Origin: Pelecanus crispus
Lineage: Eukaryota; Chordata; Aves; Pelecaniformes; Pelecanidae
Length of the DNA: 64,000 bases
Direction: 5' to 3'
Assembly (NCBI RefSeq): GCF_030463565.1
Contig: NC_134649.1
Location: 31,149,044-31,213,043, forward strand
Both the position numbers and the translations under genes were made by a program. The notes beneath the pieces are model-generated. The model searched no databases, was not told the origin of the DNA, and saw only the letters and a list, made by a program, of their open reading frames with translations. Shown here piece after piece: positions 25,601 to 37,197 of this stretch; within the stretch, counting starts at the first letter, position 1; every line of letters begins with the position of its first letter.

Positions 25601-28600
25601 CATTAACATTGGAATGTATTTTAAAATGGAAAAAAGCAACAGAATATGCTTTATGACTCTGATCAGATTGCTATTCCTGTTGCAGTCATCTTTCCGAAAG
25701 CCCTGAAGAGGACAGTGGCTGCTTTTGTCCTGTTTACTCTGCTGTTAACGGCCTCACTATAGTCATGCTCTGTGTGGCACTTGGTCTGTCTTAACAAGTC
25801 ACATGCTTCTTGCCTGAAATTTTGACACTTGGCTCTAAGATAGTGTTAATTGGACTAGCATACATAAAAATGGAGATCTTATGCAGAGTTCACAGTAAGT
25901 AGATGATAATCTTGAAATCTTATGGTAATCCTAGTTGCTCTGCAGTTATAACACCTCTAAATTACTTGGTAACTGTAAAACTGTCTCTTTAATTCCTCTT
26001 TCAGTTACTGTCATTACAGTCAGAGTTGCAGTTCAAAGATGCAGAAATGAATGAATTAAGAACGCGACTTCAGAACTGTGAAAGAAATAAACATGTTGCT
26101 CAGATGGTTTTAACGCCAAGGTAGGAGTTTTGGAAAATGAATTTGCGTTCCTTTTTACACTATGTGTGCTTAAACTATTAAAGAGGTTTTCTTTCTTCAT
26201 CTAACTCTTAGCTCTGTTGTCTTTAAAACATACAACCAAAAAAGTCTGTTGACCTCTATGGAATTTGCTCAAAAAGAGCCTTCCTTGTATCAGTGACAGA
26301 AATGCAAAGAGTATATAGTGAAGTGCCCTTAAAGCATCAATGTAAAAGGATCCTTGTTTATTGTTTAATAAAATAATCACAAAAGAAATATTGATTCATC
26401 TAAGTGTTGATTTTTATTTTAGCCCTAAAAAGAATTCTGCAATACAAGTGAAATCAGAAGGATGTTCTCCACAGCGTGGAAAAAGATTTTTTCCTACAAA
26501 GGAATCTTTCAGTGCTGAAATGTCCATTAGGCCATCGTGTTCTTCAGGAAATTTGATTGCCCCAACTACTTTGATCAGAGAAGGTAAACCCATGTACAGT
26601 GTGCAACATTTTTAGCTCCATATGAACATTCTGCCTTAGATAAGGATTTTTGTACTATGTGACTGAGCAGTTTCGCTAAGTTCACTGTAGAGAAAAGCTA
26701 GTATTTGTTTTATTTTGGTTTTGCTTAAATTTCTTTACATTTTATACCAATTAGCATTAAATAGCTATGATTGAAATTTGGATCAAGATAATTTTAATTC
26801 ACACCTTGGTAATGCCAAGATGTCAACAATGAAGTGGCTGTTGGCCATAATGAAAAACTTTCATTTACTATGTGATGAACTAAAATGGCCAAATTATTAA
26901 TCTGCCTTTCTCATTGAATAAAGAATAACAGGAAATAATTTGCCTATTTCTTGAATTAGTCTGCTAGTCAGCTAATGCATTTTTTGTATTCTTGTGATTT
27001 TGGCTTTAAAGCTGACCTTTTGGGGTATTTTATTTTAAAGGGTACATATTCAGCCGTATTGAAAGAATCAACTGAAACAGTATACTCATTTCCTCTTTTA
27101 TGTGTAGGGCAGTAATTCTCACAAAATTTTATCTTGAAATTCATTGAGTAAAGCTTAGGAAATTAATATATGCATGTATTTGAAGATTGCTATAATATTA
27201 AACAAAAATGGTGGGTTTTTATAGCAGCCGAATGCCATGATTCCAATAGGAAATAATAAACAGCACAAATTTGTGTATCATCAACTAATCCTTACCGGAA
27301 GAGTCATGAAAAATCTGAGATGTTACTGTCAGTTAAAGTATTCAATCTGAAACTGTATGGGCAGTATGAACTCCATCAAAACGAAAAATACAGTTGCCTT
27401 AAAGCATTAGTATTGCTATTTTTTCAGCCTCCTGACTGTTCATTATGATAACAACACTAAATATGCCTGTTTGTTTGAAAAGCACACTTGATTATTTGTC
27501 TTCTGAACCCTGCAAGGCTTTTTGGCTTCAGTTTGGCTAGTAATTGTGGCATATATAGATGATCAAAAGATTATCAAATACTCAATGGTTTTTAAAAAAA
27601 TTTTTTTTTTTTTTTTTTTAGAATTTTGTGTTGATTTTTAACTAATGTAGTCATGTAAATCTCTGCTAGTAGTGGGAATTCAACTTAAGGTATTGGTTTT
27701 TTCTAAAAGAAAAGTTGAGAGCGATAGCACTGAACAATCTGGAACATCAGACAGTAAAGGTTAAATTGTATTCACTTTTCTAATTTATTTTTGGGAGCAA
27801 TTCTACTTGCATCACAGCTCTTAACTATTGTTTGACATATCTGAGTTATACAAGTCAAGTGTTTTTTACTGGTCTACTGTCTGTTTACTTACTATATAAC
27901 AGCTATGGTCAACTCAATGTGTGTAAATGATAGGTACAGATAGATAAGCAATGTTCTCATCTTAGACTCATAATTACTGTTTGGTTTAGACAGTAAGATA
28001 ACCCATCCTGAAGTTTTATCCATGAAGCATGAAGCAATGGGAAAAAACGGTTCCTACAACTCTGTACCTAAACGAAATGCACAAGGTAACTTAATTCTGT
28101 TAATACAGAAATAGTGAGCATTTCTGAGGAACAGCTCAGGTGTCTTTACTAAGCAGTGTCATGCTGAGGAGCCTGCTACGTACAATGCCGCTGCACAGAA
28201 TAGTGGTGTGCAGCTTGTCGCTTTTTGCTTTGAATATTGTGATTCTGCAGTAAACCATTTCAGATTATATTATTATCTTGTATCCTAACAACACTCTTAT
28301 GTTGTTATCCTATTTAAGAAAAAATTTTGCCTGGGTTTTGCTTTATGGAAGGATATGGATCAAGAGGCATCTTATTACAAGGCTGGCTCTTTCAGTATTA
28401 ATATATTATGCTTTTTATTGTAAACTGATATAAAAACAGGAAATATGTACCTTTTTTTAAATTAAAGTAAAAACAATAAAGTAACATTTACAAGGAACTC
28501 TTTGGGGTACTCTTATTTCCAATTCAGAATAGAGTTGCATTACATAATTTTAATGTCTGGACTGGAACATGGAGGGCAAGTCATCGGGATAGCTGGGATA

Positions 28601-31600
28601 TACGATCATCTGGCTCGAGCTATTTTGCTAATATGGAATTGTAATTAAAATATCTCTAAATATAATTTGGTTACTATTTAAATCATGTCTTAAATTCATT
28701 TTTCTGAAAATCATTCTCTTGTGGAGAAAGATTTGTAATGAAAAAATTATTTTGAGGTTGAGAGCACCATAAATAAGGCTAATCTTTTGAAATACTAATT
28801 TTTTGATGTTGTTGATTTTGCAGTTAATGGTAAAGCTACTCCAAAGACAATTATGTATCCTTTCAGGTTCTATCTTACTAAATGCACTGATGAAGCAGCC
28901 CATTGTCCCTGGGTCATTACTAGGACTCTGCCATCTTCTTAGCAGTAACTCTGAGCATCTACCTGGGGCTATATTACAGCCTAACTATTTGGAATCGTAA
29001 GTTGTTTTGGTTTTTTTTGTTACACTTTATCTAACATGTTCTTAGTATAGTGGCATTCTCTATACTAAGAAATGCTTATTCATGTAGGATAGCTCATTCC
29101 TTGTCTTAAATGCTGTTTTGCTTAGGCCATTTAATGCAAAATTTGGAACATCATTCTGCATCTTTGATGATTAACCTTCGATTATCATAGATTCTAAACA
29201 GTGGAACAACACTAAGAGATAAACTAAGTTAATTATATATTAGGGGAACGCACAGAAATATGTTTTGTAAAACCTGGTAGTAACTGTTAGCAGCTGCTGT
29301 TGTTAACCACTTAAGGACATAAAACTTGCATCGCAATGCAGGAAGCATATAAACATGATAATGAGTTAAGTGGGAAGAAAATGAAAATGTGATCAAAAGA
29401 ACAGTAGGCTTTATATCTTCAAAGTCTAAACTACGGTCAACTTGTAATGTACAATTTATATGCAGTTTTCCAAGATATATTTATAGTGACCAGTAAAGCA
29501 TTTTAAATATGAGTATTGGATATAAATTGTAATCGATTTTCACTTTAAAGAATCAGGCTGTAGCTCCTGAAATACCTTTGCTTTCCTGATATGTTACTTT
29601 ATTAGTAATTCTTGTGTTTTGTGGGTTTGTAGCAAGGCTCGTGTCTCATTGCCCTTGCCATTTATGCAAGTAGAGGTGGTGCATTTGGCCTTTGTAGCTG
29701 CAGTTTGACTATTTAATAGCTGAAATATCTCTCTCTTTCTGGCCAAGAAAATAATTTTTTACTGTTGTAGTCCTTTAAAGGCCCCCATATTACAGATCAG
29801 TAATGTACAGATACTTGTTCTTCCCAGAAGCTACCAAATAACATTGGGGAAGTTAGGAATATAGGGCAGGTTATCAAAAGCATGAAATTGGGAAGCCAGT
29901 GTTTGAAATGTAGTTTCAGACAATGGCTTAGAGTGAGCTGCTGAAGTTACTCGGCTGTAAGCTCTGACTACTTTCACAAGACCTCGGAATGCTTTGAAAT
30001 TGCTCTTCCATGCAGGTATCGAGGAGTAGGATTCCCCCCCCCCCCCCCCCCAAATTTACATTTTATTTTGGGAACAGACATCTCTTATTACTCTAGCCTT
30101 TCTATTATTTGATTCAGAATGTGGATAACTCAAATTTCAACTATGTTCTCTGCCTTTTCTTCTGAAGTATTTCCCTTCTTTTAATTTTATTTGGATAGGA
30201 AGTCCACACAACTACCCAGCAGCAGGACAACTCAAGAAGAAATTCCTCCTTTTGTATCCCTGCAGGAAGCTCAAAAACTTGCAATAACAGGATTGAACTT
30301 GATTGCTATGGACGAAGGATTATCTGAAGGAACCCCACCAGAAAGCCAGAGAGAGTTCTTGCACCTCACACGCTGCAAGATCCAAGGCGCTGTGCATCTC
30401 TTGCCCTTGGTAGAACACCATATTGGTGCATACTGTCAAGTGGTACAACTGGCAGACAAGTCAGTAAATGGTTCTTGTGGAAACCACTCAGTTGTTTCTT
30501 CCAGAACCAACACAAATATGGTGTCTAGTAAGGAGGACTTCAGGTTGTCTCTTGAAGAAACTACAGTTATATCACTGGGTATTCTTTATTATTTGGCATT
30601 TTATAGCTGGGATGTTGTCCACACATTGCTATCTACTGAAGTGGAAAAAAGTTCTGCTGCTGGAGATGAACAGGCTTCCAAGATGGACAAAAATATGTTG
30701 TGTGATAATCAGTGTGATAATAAAGAAGATACCAGGACACAAGGAGGGCTGCATGTAGCTCCACAGGATGCTCCCAATAGCGATCGAGCTCAGCATTCTT
30801 TGTTTAAAAAGCTGCTTCAGGTTTTAGCTTTTTCTGCTGCAAGAGGCTCCCAGACTGATAGTATACTGCACCAAACTCTAAAAGTTTTGGTGAAATTAGC
30901 TGAAAATTCAACAATGGACTTGCTAATAAAGTAAGTCAGTAATAGCTTTAAAATTATTTCACTCTGTTGTTTAGCAATTTCCATTCTCTGTTGAAACTAA
31001 TTTGTGCAGATGACAGTAGAAAGTTTTGACATGTATGAGAGAATATCACATTTCTCAGATCACCTTTGAGAAGCAGTTGAAGATCTCTTTCTACTGCCTT
31101 TGCTGCTAATGAACATGATGATCGCCCCTGATCTGTAACAGGATTTGCTTATGATGTTTATATGAAGCAGATGCTGTTGCCTTATTGCCTAGCTGTCACT
31201 TTAAAGTGAGAAAACTTCTTAAGGTCATATGCAGTTGATCAGAATATCTATAACATTCATTTTGGGGTTTTTGTGATTGTTGGGAGATGCATAAGGAATG
31301 AAAGCATAGGGTCTCATTCTGGTAGGTAAAATGCCACTCTCAAAAGTGAGACATTTCATCTGCTAACAGTCTAATACACACCACCATAGTATGAATTGCA
31401 GACTGACTGCCAAATGTAACAGAATATGTTTTTCAGTATTCTTGGTATTTATGACACGTAAGTTGAGATAGGAATGTTCTGAATAGTTAAAAAAGCACAA
31501 ATTACGATGCTGTGTACAAGAAATAGTGTATTTTCAACTTGTTGGTGTCTTTCCCATTTATAACTGAGTTTTCTCTTGAAGTTTTCAGCACTTATTGAGT

Positions 31601-34600
31601 AACCAGATACTGCTCCATTGTCTGTGTCCAGAGACCCCTTTGCCTGCTGTCCTTTTGACCGTGAGACTGTTGTCTATTCTTGCTCAACACCACATGTTGG
31701 TTGCTCAACTTTGTTCTCATTCAGGTAAAAGACTGCATAACACAGAGAACTGTTATCAGTTGAATGTTAGTTAGCATGACTAAAAGTAATGCAAACAGGC
31801 CTTGTTCCAAGGTGTTAAAACCCCAAAAGGCAAAAAGCCTGCTGTGTTACCTGAAAACTTGTTTTCTAGTGCAGTGTTTCAGTTACTGTCTGAAGAGTAT
31901 TTTGTCTTGTGGTATCTGTACACATACAGTGCTTTTGATACCCATGTGGATTTTTAAAACTACTTGCCAGATTGTTTATTATATTAAAGGTTGATGAGGA
32001 AAAAAGGGCTTTTGAGGAGTTTTGAAGTTAAATTTAGCTGCACTCATGATACTGTTGAGTTTAGGGATTCCAGTACTCTGCATGACAAATAGTCTTAGTC
32101 CAGTTCCTTATGAATGAAGTAGGACACTACTACCACAAACGCATATATAAGTTTAGGGATACTAGTTTCTTCAGCACTGCCTAAGATGTCTGAAGTAAAG
32201 CAAGAAGTTGAGCCCGTATCTCATGAGTCCCAGGATAGTACTCTACGTATTTTCTGAAATGTTTTCTTTTGTGACAAAATTAATTTTTGTCATAAACAAC
32301 TGACTAGTTGGGAAAAGAAAATGTTATCTCTATTTCAGACACCTGCCTTCTTCTTGCACTGTACATGTATATTACATCAAGACCAGATAAATCAGCATCT
32401 GAAATGCTTTGGCTTCAGCTGGAACAAGAGGTAACCACAGCTGTTCATTCATATGCTTTTTCCTGCTATTTCCAGTTGAGGGAGTGGGAGGAGCAGAACA
32501 ATGCACAAATTGTCTGAAACAAAGTTCTTTCTCCAGCTGAAATAGAACACTGAAAGTATTGGCTTGCAGTAAAGGACTATGTTGATTTTTAAGAGTAGCT
32601 GCTTGAAGCTGAATCAGTAACTATTCTTAAAGAGAACATCAGTCATAATAGTCATAGTTAAGTCACTGAAAAAGCAAGAAAGATCCTAGGATGGCTGTAA
32701 ATGTTCAACACTAAGCTTTATTTTGCTTTTAGATTGATAGAGGAGTAAAAGGAAGCAAGATCTGAGATTCATTTCGATTGTATTAATAACTTCTGAACTG
32801 TATCTTATGAGTTATTAAATATAAAAGCCAGTCTAGCAACTTAGGATTATAGTCATTGTATTAAGTGGAAATGCTAGCTTGCTGTATAGTAGTCATCATA
32901 TATAGGAAGAATAGCTTTTGAACTTAATTGTATTGTTTGTACTGACAGTGGTGGCTTGTTTAGAAATGGAGCAACTAGTAGAACCTTACTCCCATATGAA
33001 AGAGTTTTGAACCATTTTCATTATCCCCCTACCTACATTGTTATATTAAGTGTAAACATATTATTTGTATACAGTGAACTAAGGCCCACTGCACTTCATT
33101 AGCCTTTCTTATCACAAAGTCTGTGCAAGGTAAATTCTATGTCTGTAAAGTTTTATGGGGAAAAAACTTTTAACAATTTTTGGGGGTAAAAAAGATCAGC
33201 TCTTAAGAAAAAAAAAAGAATATTTGGAACTAGTAATGAAATATCATTTCTACCTCCCTTTATTTTCACCTTAATCATTTGATAATTCTGCAGAACCCTA
33301 GTACTCATTATAATGCAATCTATGTGTTTTTGTAATAGACAGTTAGACTCCTGACAAGGTATATGCGATGTTCCAGTCCACCAGTTTTGTTACCTGGTAC
33401 AGACTGCCAATGTAATCTCGAGGTACGTCACTACAGTGGCTGAGTTTAGTCTACTGAGAACTTAAAGGTACTCAATGCTGAAATAGCTTTTTGCCCTTTT
33501 TTTTTTTTTTTTTTTTTTGCTACAATGAAACAGAAGTGTACTGTATTTTAAAGGATGCCACCTTCTAGGAAGCTTGCTTTTGCTTGCTAGAAAATATTCT
33601 GAAATTTGGAAGTTTGAAGAGAGTCAGTAAAGTGCACAATAAAATTTAAGTTTTCCGCTAGTATAATTTTACTTTGTGTACTGAGGCACTTTTTTTCCTC
33701 TTGCAGGTGGTTAAGGCACTAATAATTATGTTACATAGACAGTGGATGAAGATTAGAAGATCTGAGAACAGCTTGTGTGCATATAAGGAACAAATCATTC
33801 AGTTTTTACGGGATGCTGTTTTACTCTTACACAGCCTGTCTCAGAAAGATAAACTGTTTCATGAACACTGTTTGGAAGTTCTCCATCAATATGACCAAGC
33901 CATGCCGGGCATAAGAGCCATTCTAAAAAAGACTCAAAAATTGAGTGCCTGTGAAGGTAAAATGAGTCAAATGATAATGTTGGCTTTTTTCTGTGCTGTA
34001 GAAATAGAAATCCCACTTCTGTCCCTTTCCTCATTTAACAAGTACCATGTACCAAATACCACAGATGTTTGCTGCTCAGGCCTCTGAAGGCAGTCCATAG
34101 TCTAGTGCTTTTAAACCTCCATTACACTGAATCACTACTCTACTACTGTTCTTTAAGTTTTGTTGTTCTCTCCATAGAAATATGCCCCTACTATCTGATC
34201 AAACAAAATCCTATACCCTAGCTCTCTTTAGTAGAACAATCTGCACTATATGTTACCTTATTTAGAAAAAAAAAAATTTCCCCATCTCCAACTAGATTAC
34301 ACCTTCTCTCTGCAACTGGTTTTTTTTTTTCCCCCTGCATCCTTAACATATCTCTTTCTTCTTCCTCTTCCCTCTTCCACCTCCAGCCTTCCTCCATTAC
34401 CCCAAAAGCTTCTCTAGCCCATGTCCATCAGAACTTGCCCCTTGCTTTGCACACTTCTGGTGTCCGTTTCCTTGAGAGAACCAATCTTGTGAAATTGCCT
34501 CTCCTCTTTGTACCTTGATGCCATTTCTTCATTCACTCATGGCATTATTTACATGCACGTTGTAGAGCTGATGTCAAGATTGTGCTCTTATGTCAGTATG

Positions 34601-35374
34601 TGGTTTGCTACAAGATACCAGACAAGCCATCTGGTCTTATTCAGAGCCAGAGTGATTAAATCCTTCATTGCTGGTGTACACATTGCATCAGTGAGGCAGG
34701 TCATGCAAGCATGCCGCTATTAGTTACAGTGACTTTTCTGGAGATGCTAAACAGCATGCCATGTATTTGTTCTACTCCGATTGCTTAGAGTATCCCAAGG
34801 TTTTTTAGAACTTTGCCTAACACCTTGTCTAGTTATGCTCAGGAATGGACAAAACACTGTAACAGCTTGTGATTTTGGGGGATGGTGGTGCACGCATGTG
34901 CTTGCAAACCTGTAGCTAGCATTCAGGTTCTTCCTTTAAAACAAAATACTATGCTTTTGTCCTAGTGGATTTTTAAAATTAGTTAATAAAAAATGAGGTT
35001 TTAAACTCAGTAAGTAGTCAGAACTAGTTGTAAAATAACAAAGTGCCCTTTACTGTTTTTCCACTAATAGCCAAATTGAATTCACTGGCCAAGATAGTTC
35101 TCTCCTTTAATGCCTTTTTAGTCATTAAAGAGAAGTTTATATGACAAAACATGTATCTAAGGACCTGTTTGCATTGAACCTTGAAAAAGGATATTTGCTG
35201 TAGCCTTCTACAGTCAGAATGTTTTCACATGCAAACAGATACCAGCTATAATTATACTATATCAAGTAGAAAAATGACTCTCTGAAACATGATGTTGTTG
35301 TTGTTGCAGAGCTGGTTTTGGACGAATTGTATCCTGAGCCAGAAGCAGAAGACCAAGGAATGGACTCCAGCTAG
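22125..35374 (+). CDS. ATRIP: ATRIP, ATR-interacting checkpoint protein, 14 coding exons
   Basis: ATRIP binds RPA-coated single-stranded DNA and carries the kinase ATR to stalled forks and resected breaks in the nucleus (established). Coding exons: 22125-22530, 23567-23649, 25176-25346, 26005-26120, 26423-26583, 27715-27759, 27990-28085, 28867-28996, 30199-30930, 31582-31724, 32339-32430, 33339-33422, 33707-33956, 35310-35374. All have GT-AG borders and matching phases, and total 2574 bases, 857 residues (human 791). The acidic DDFTADDLEEID (residues 66-77) is the RPA70N-binding motif. Residues about 145-245 form the coiled coil (EIKILRDS, KEREFSKK, FKDAEMNELRT). A polar linker spans about 255-360. 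The helical C-terminal part includes LNALMKQPIVPGS, LYMYITSRPDK and LLHSLSQKDKLF, and ends in an acidic tail. The start ATG has a good context (CGCCATGG). No frameshift or missing segment was seen. Confidence 0.97.
23567..23649 (+). CDS. ATRIP: ATRIP coding exon 2
   Basis: Residues 136-163, phase 1 to 0. Acceptor CAACAG, donor AAG|GTTAGC. It encodes FEVLQTQHEEIKQK, the start of the coiled coil. Confidence 0.92.
25176..25346 (+). CDS. ATRIP: ATRIP coding exon 3
   Basis: Residues 164-220, phase 0 to 0. Acceptor TTTGCAG, donor AAG|GTTTGT. It encodes the best-conserved part of the coiled coil (SKNGEIKILRDS, KEREFSKK). Confidence 0.95.
26005..26120 (+). CDS. ATRIP: ATRIP coding exon 4
   Basis: Residues 221-259, phase 0 to 2. 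Acceptor CTTTCAG, donor CAAG|GTAGGA. It encodes SELQFKDAEMNELRTRLQ, the end of the coiled coil. Confidence 0.95.
26423..26583 (+). CDS. ATRIP: ATRIP coding exon 5
   Basis: Residues 259-313, phase 2 to 1. Acceptor TATTTTAG, donor GAAG|GTAAAC. Encodes a Ser- and Lys-rich linker with FPTKESFSAEMS, conserved in vertebrate ATRIP. Confidence 0.95.
27715..27759 (+). CDS. ATRIP: ATRIP coding exon 6, 45 bases
   Basis: Residues 313-328, phase 1 to 1. Two AGs compete as acceptor, at 27708-27709 and 27713-27714. Only the second keeps the frame into exon 7. The first would add 5 bases and bring a TAA early in exon 7. The encoded stretch is polar and disordered (ESDSTEQSGTSDS). Skipping this exon would keep frame. 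Confidence 0.75.
27990..28085 (+). CDS. ATRIP: ATRIP coding exon 7
   Basis: Residues 328-360, phase 1 to 1. Acceptor TGGTTTAG, donor CAAG|GTAACT. Polar linker; the opening DSKI corresponds to the human DSIK region. Confidence 0.85.
28867..28996 (+). CDS. ATRIP: ATRIP coding exon 8
   Basis: Residues 360-403, phase 1 to 2. Acceptor CCTTTCAG, donor ATC|GTAAGT. Encodes SILLNALMKQPIVPGS and LCHLLSS, strongly conserved with human ATRIP. Confidence 0.95.
30034..30051. repeat. 18-base poly-C tract in ATRIP intron 8
   Basis: Uninterrupted C-run about 150 bases upstream of exon 9. Its length may be affected by sequencing or polymorphism. Confidence 0.85.
30199..30930 (+). CDS. ATRIP: ATRIP coding exon 9, 732 bases
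   Basis: Residues 403-647, phase 2 to 2. Acceptor TTGGATAG, donor AAA|GTAAGT. The largest exon. It carries LQEAQKLAITGLNLIA near its start and LKVLVKLAEN near its end, with a faster-changing Ser- and Asp-rich stretch between, which accounts for part of the extra length over human. Confidence 0.96.
31582..31724 (+). CDS. ATRIP: ATRIP coding exon 10
   Basis: Residues 647-695, phase 2 to 1. Acceptor CTTGAAG, donor TCAG|GTAAAA. It encodes CPETPLPAVLLTVRLLSILA, helical and close to human. Confidence 0.95.
32339..32430 (+). CDS. ATRIP: ATRIP coding exon 11
   Basis: Residues 695-725, phase 1 to 0. Acceptor TATTTCAG, donor GAG|GTAACC. It encodes LYMYITSRPDK and WLQLEQE. Confidence 0.96.
33339..33422 (+). 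CDS. ATRIP: ATRIP coding exon 12
   Basis: Residues 726-753, phase 0 to 0. Acceptor TGTAATAG, donor GAG|GTACGT. Includes DCQCNLE, matching human NCQCNVE. Confidence 0.93.
33497..33518. repeat. 22-base poly-T tract in ATRIP intron 12
   Basis: T-run about 190 bases upstream of exon 13. No retrocopy body was recognised beside it. Confidence 0.85.
33707..33956 (+). CDS. ATRIP: ATRIP coding exon 13
   Basis: Residues 754-837, phase 0 to 1. Acceptor CTTGCAG, donor GAAG|GTAAAA. It encodes MLHRQWMKIRR, LLHSLSQKDKLF and CLEVLHQYDQAMPG, part of the C-terminal region implicated in ATR binding. Confidence 0.96.
35310..35374 (+). CDS. ATRIP: ATRIP coding exon 14 (last)
   Basis: Residues 837-857 and the TAG stop at 35372-35374. 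Acceptor TTGTTGCAG follows a short TTG repeat. The encoded tail ELVLDELYPEPEAED is acidic, like the human C-terminus. Confidence 0.93.
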
Positions 35375-36381
35375 CTAACATCTAGCAAAGATCTCTGTCC
35401 TTCCTCGTTTAAATCAATAATCATTGCCAGTATAAATCTGAAATTTAAATAATCTATTTTATTAAGTGATAATCTAAAGGTTGCACTCAAATGCAGCACA
35501 ACTAAGACACATTTCTTTGTTGTGATTATTTTATTTAAGCGCCATCTAAATGTAGCTGAAAGCAAAGAAATTTTGCTGTAAGAATTATACTGCAGTGTAC
35601 TGTTTTGCTATGCAAAACTGCTCAATGGCTTATGACTGGTTCTGTTTATGAATTTCATTCTTTATGAAATTGCTGTGAATGGAATGGAAATTTCACTATT
35701 GTGTTCTCCATTTCACTGTGACTACAGCTGAATTTATGATGCGGAATGTGCTGAGATGTTTGGGATCTCTGAGTTCATATGAAAGTCTTTTGAACATGTT
35801 TGTTTCTCTTGCAGCTGTAACACTTTCTTGCTTGATTTCCAAAATTTTCATGTTGACATTAGTAAACAGTTTACTGTGATTTTAAAAACCTTTCTAGAAA
35901 TAACTACTAGTTGGCAGTTCAGTTCTGAGCAAGAAATTCAAAGCCCTGTAATGATCATCTGAGTTCACTCATTTTTCTTAGTGTCATGAATCTGCTGAAA
36001 CTATTGAGATGCCAAACCAAAAAATACTAGAACTTATTCTTTAAAAAGTTACCTTACAGTAGTAAGATATTAATGTTGAGGAGAGCATTCTGTCTTACTA
36101 GGCGAGAGAAGGATATTTAAATGTGTACAGAATGACTGGATTTTTTTGGTTGTAGTATCTGGATAGGCACTGCAGTGAAGATGAATGAGCATCTCATTCC
36201 TATGATACAGCACTGATGGAGGACGAACTGTTGCTATACCCTTTCAAGTGTGTATGATTTCTCAGCTGGCATTCTCAGCTGCACCTTAGACCCTAAAAAG
36301 GGAAGTGTGAGTGCTACTAAAATGAGCCTACAGGTTTCTGTTTTTAAAGAATTTGGAAAGCTTTTTTCATTTTTTTGACAG
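35375..36381 (+). other. ATRIP: Probable ATRIP 3' UTR
   Basis: AT-rich, with no open frame of note. I see no canonical AATAAA or ATTAAA here. The first lies at 37086-37091, so the ATRIP transcript may use a weak signal here or run on through the open exon at 36382-36780. Confidence 0.4.
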
Positions 36382-36780
36382 ATACTTGATTCAGAACAAG
36401 CCTGGCTCCAGAGACAGAAGGAGGAGGAGAGACAGTGCTACAGTGGGAAGGAAGCCCTTGGAAAATTGGGAAACATCTGGTTCTCTGGTCATAACCCAAA
36501 GAGGCTGTGTCCTGCCCTGATGTGCCTGGGCAAGGAGCCCCACTCCAGTGTGCTGAATGAGCTCTTGGCTTTCACTTTTGAAGAGAACTTTCCCAGAAAC
36601 CACTATGCTGGAATAACCAGTGCAATAATCCAGCATCTCCCTAGGGCCAAAGCTTCACTCCTCCCAGAACACAGCTCAGGGCTAAGCCTCCCCCTCTTTG
36701 AGCAACAGCTGGCAGAGCTCCACAAGGCATGGCCTGTTCCTTTCTGTAAAACACAAGCTGCCAACTGCTCCTTTCGGTAA
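36382..36780 (+). CDS. Unassigned open exon between ATRIP and SHISA5
   Basis: I do not recognise this protein. The frame is open for 132 codons to a TAA at 36778-36780. It is closed just upstream by an in-frame TGA at 36376 that would lie inside a strong acceptor (T-rich tract, then GACAG ending at 36381), so an exon starting at 36382 in phase 0 is the natural reading. There is no early ATG, which argues for an internal or terminal exon rather than an intronless gene. The predicted product is soluble and begins Glu/Arg-rich (QRQKEEERQ), followed by a mixed region with LGNIWFSGH and LPLFEQQLAELHKAW. No membrane segment is evident. Poly(A) signals follow at 37086 and 37192. It could be an alternative last exon of ATRIP (phase-0 donors at exons 2, 3, 11 and 12), the end of another gene, a decayed element or chance. 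It does not resemble TREX1, which sits here in human. Confidence 0.35.
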   Translation: MLDSEQAWLQRQKEEERQCYSGKEALGKLGNIWFSGHNPKRLCPALMCLGKEPHSSVLNELLAFTFEENFPRNHYAGITSAIIQHLPRAKASLLPEHSSGLSLPLFEQQLAELHKAWPVPFCKTQAANCSFR

Positions 36781-37085
36781 CAGGTTTCAAGTTTGTTGTA
36801 GCATCTGGAGAACTGCCATTTTTCTGCTTAAATGCAGCAAGGAAGGACACCCAGGCACATAACAGCACAGCCTTCTGAGTCTGTGTATGCTTGCATGGTA
36901 ACTACCCTAGAACTGCCACCAGGGCACTGGACAAGACATGTTACAGAAGTTTCAGCATGATAAAACCATTTGACTTGTCCACTTAAAAAAAAAATACTAC
37001 ACAAACCAACACAGCACTTCCTGGCCTTTATAATTAGAAGAGCTTGAGAATGTAAGTTAAAACCCCCTTCCTTACTCAAAACCAA

Positions 37086-37091
37086 AATAAA
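37086..37091 (+). terminator. Candidate poly(A) signal AATAAA
   Basis: First canonical plus-strand hexamer past the ATRIP stop (about 1.7 kb downstream) and 306 bases past the end of the unassigned exon. Confidence 0.4.
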
Positions 37092-37191
37092 CATTAAGAT
37101 AATTCTTTGATAATAGCCCTATGAGTATGAGCAGTGGTAAAGCAGTATCTGGCAGTTAGACTGCTCTGAGTGGCAAACTTAGAGCTGTCTT

Positions 37192-37197
37192 AATAAA
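37192..37197 (+). terminator. Second candidate poly(A) signal AATAAA
   Basis: Plus-strand AATAAA 100 bases after the first. Either could end ATRIP or the unassigned exon. Confidence 0.35.

Larger units (their letters stand above)
22531..35309 (+). other. ATRIP: ATRIP introns 1-13
   Basis: Introns run between the exons listed for the gene: 1.0 kb (intron 1), 1.5 kb, 0.66 kb, 0.3 kb, 1.1 kb, 0.23 kb, 0.78 kb, 1.2 kb, 0.65 kb, 0.6 kb, 0.9 kb, 0.28 kb and 1.35 kb (intron 13). No LTR or CR1 was recognised in any of them, which contrasts with SHISA5 intron 1. Homopolymer tracts lie at about 27600-27619 (T), 30034-30051 (C) and 33497-33518 (T). Confidence 0.8.

Noticed and set aside
27601-27619. 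Poly-T or poly-A tracts as traces of processed retrocopies
   Set aside because: None of the homopolymer tracts examined (11190, 27600, 33497, 45456, 48199) has a recognisable gene copy or flanking target duplication.
27710-27759. ATRIP exon 6 starting after the upstream AG (27709)
   Set aside because: It would put exon 7 out of frame and hit TAA within a few codons. The AG at 27714 gives a continuous frame.
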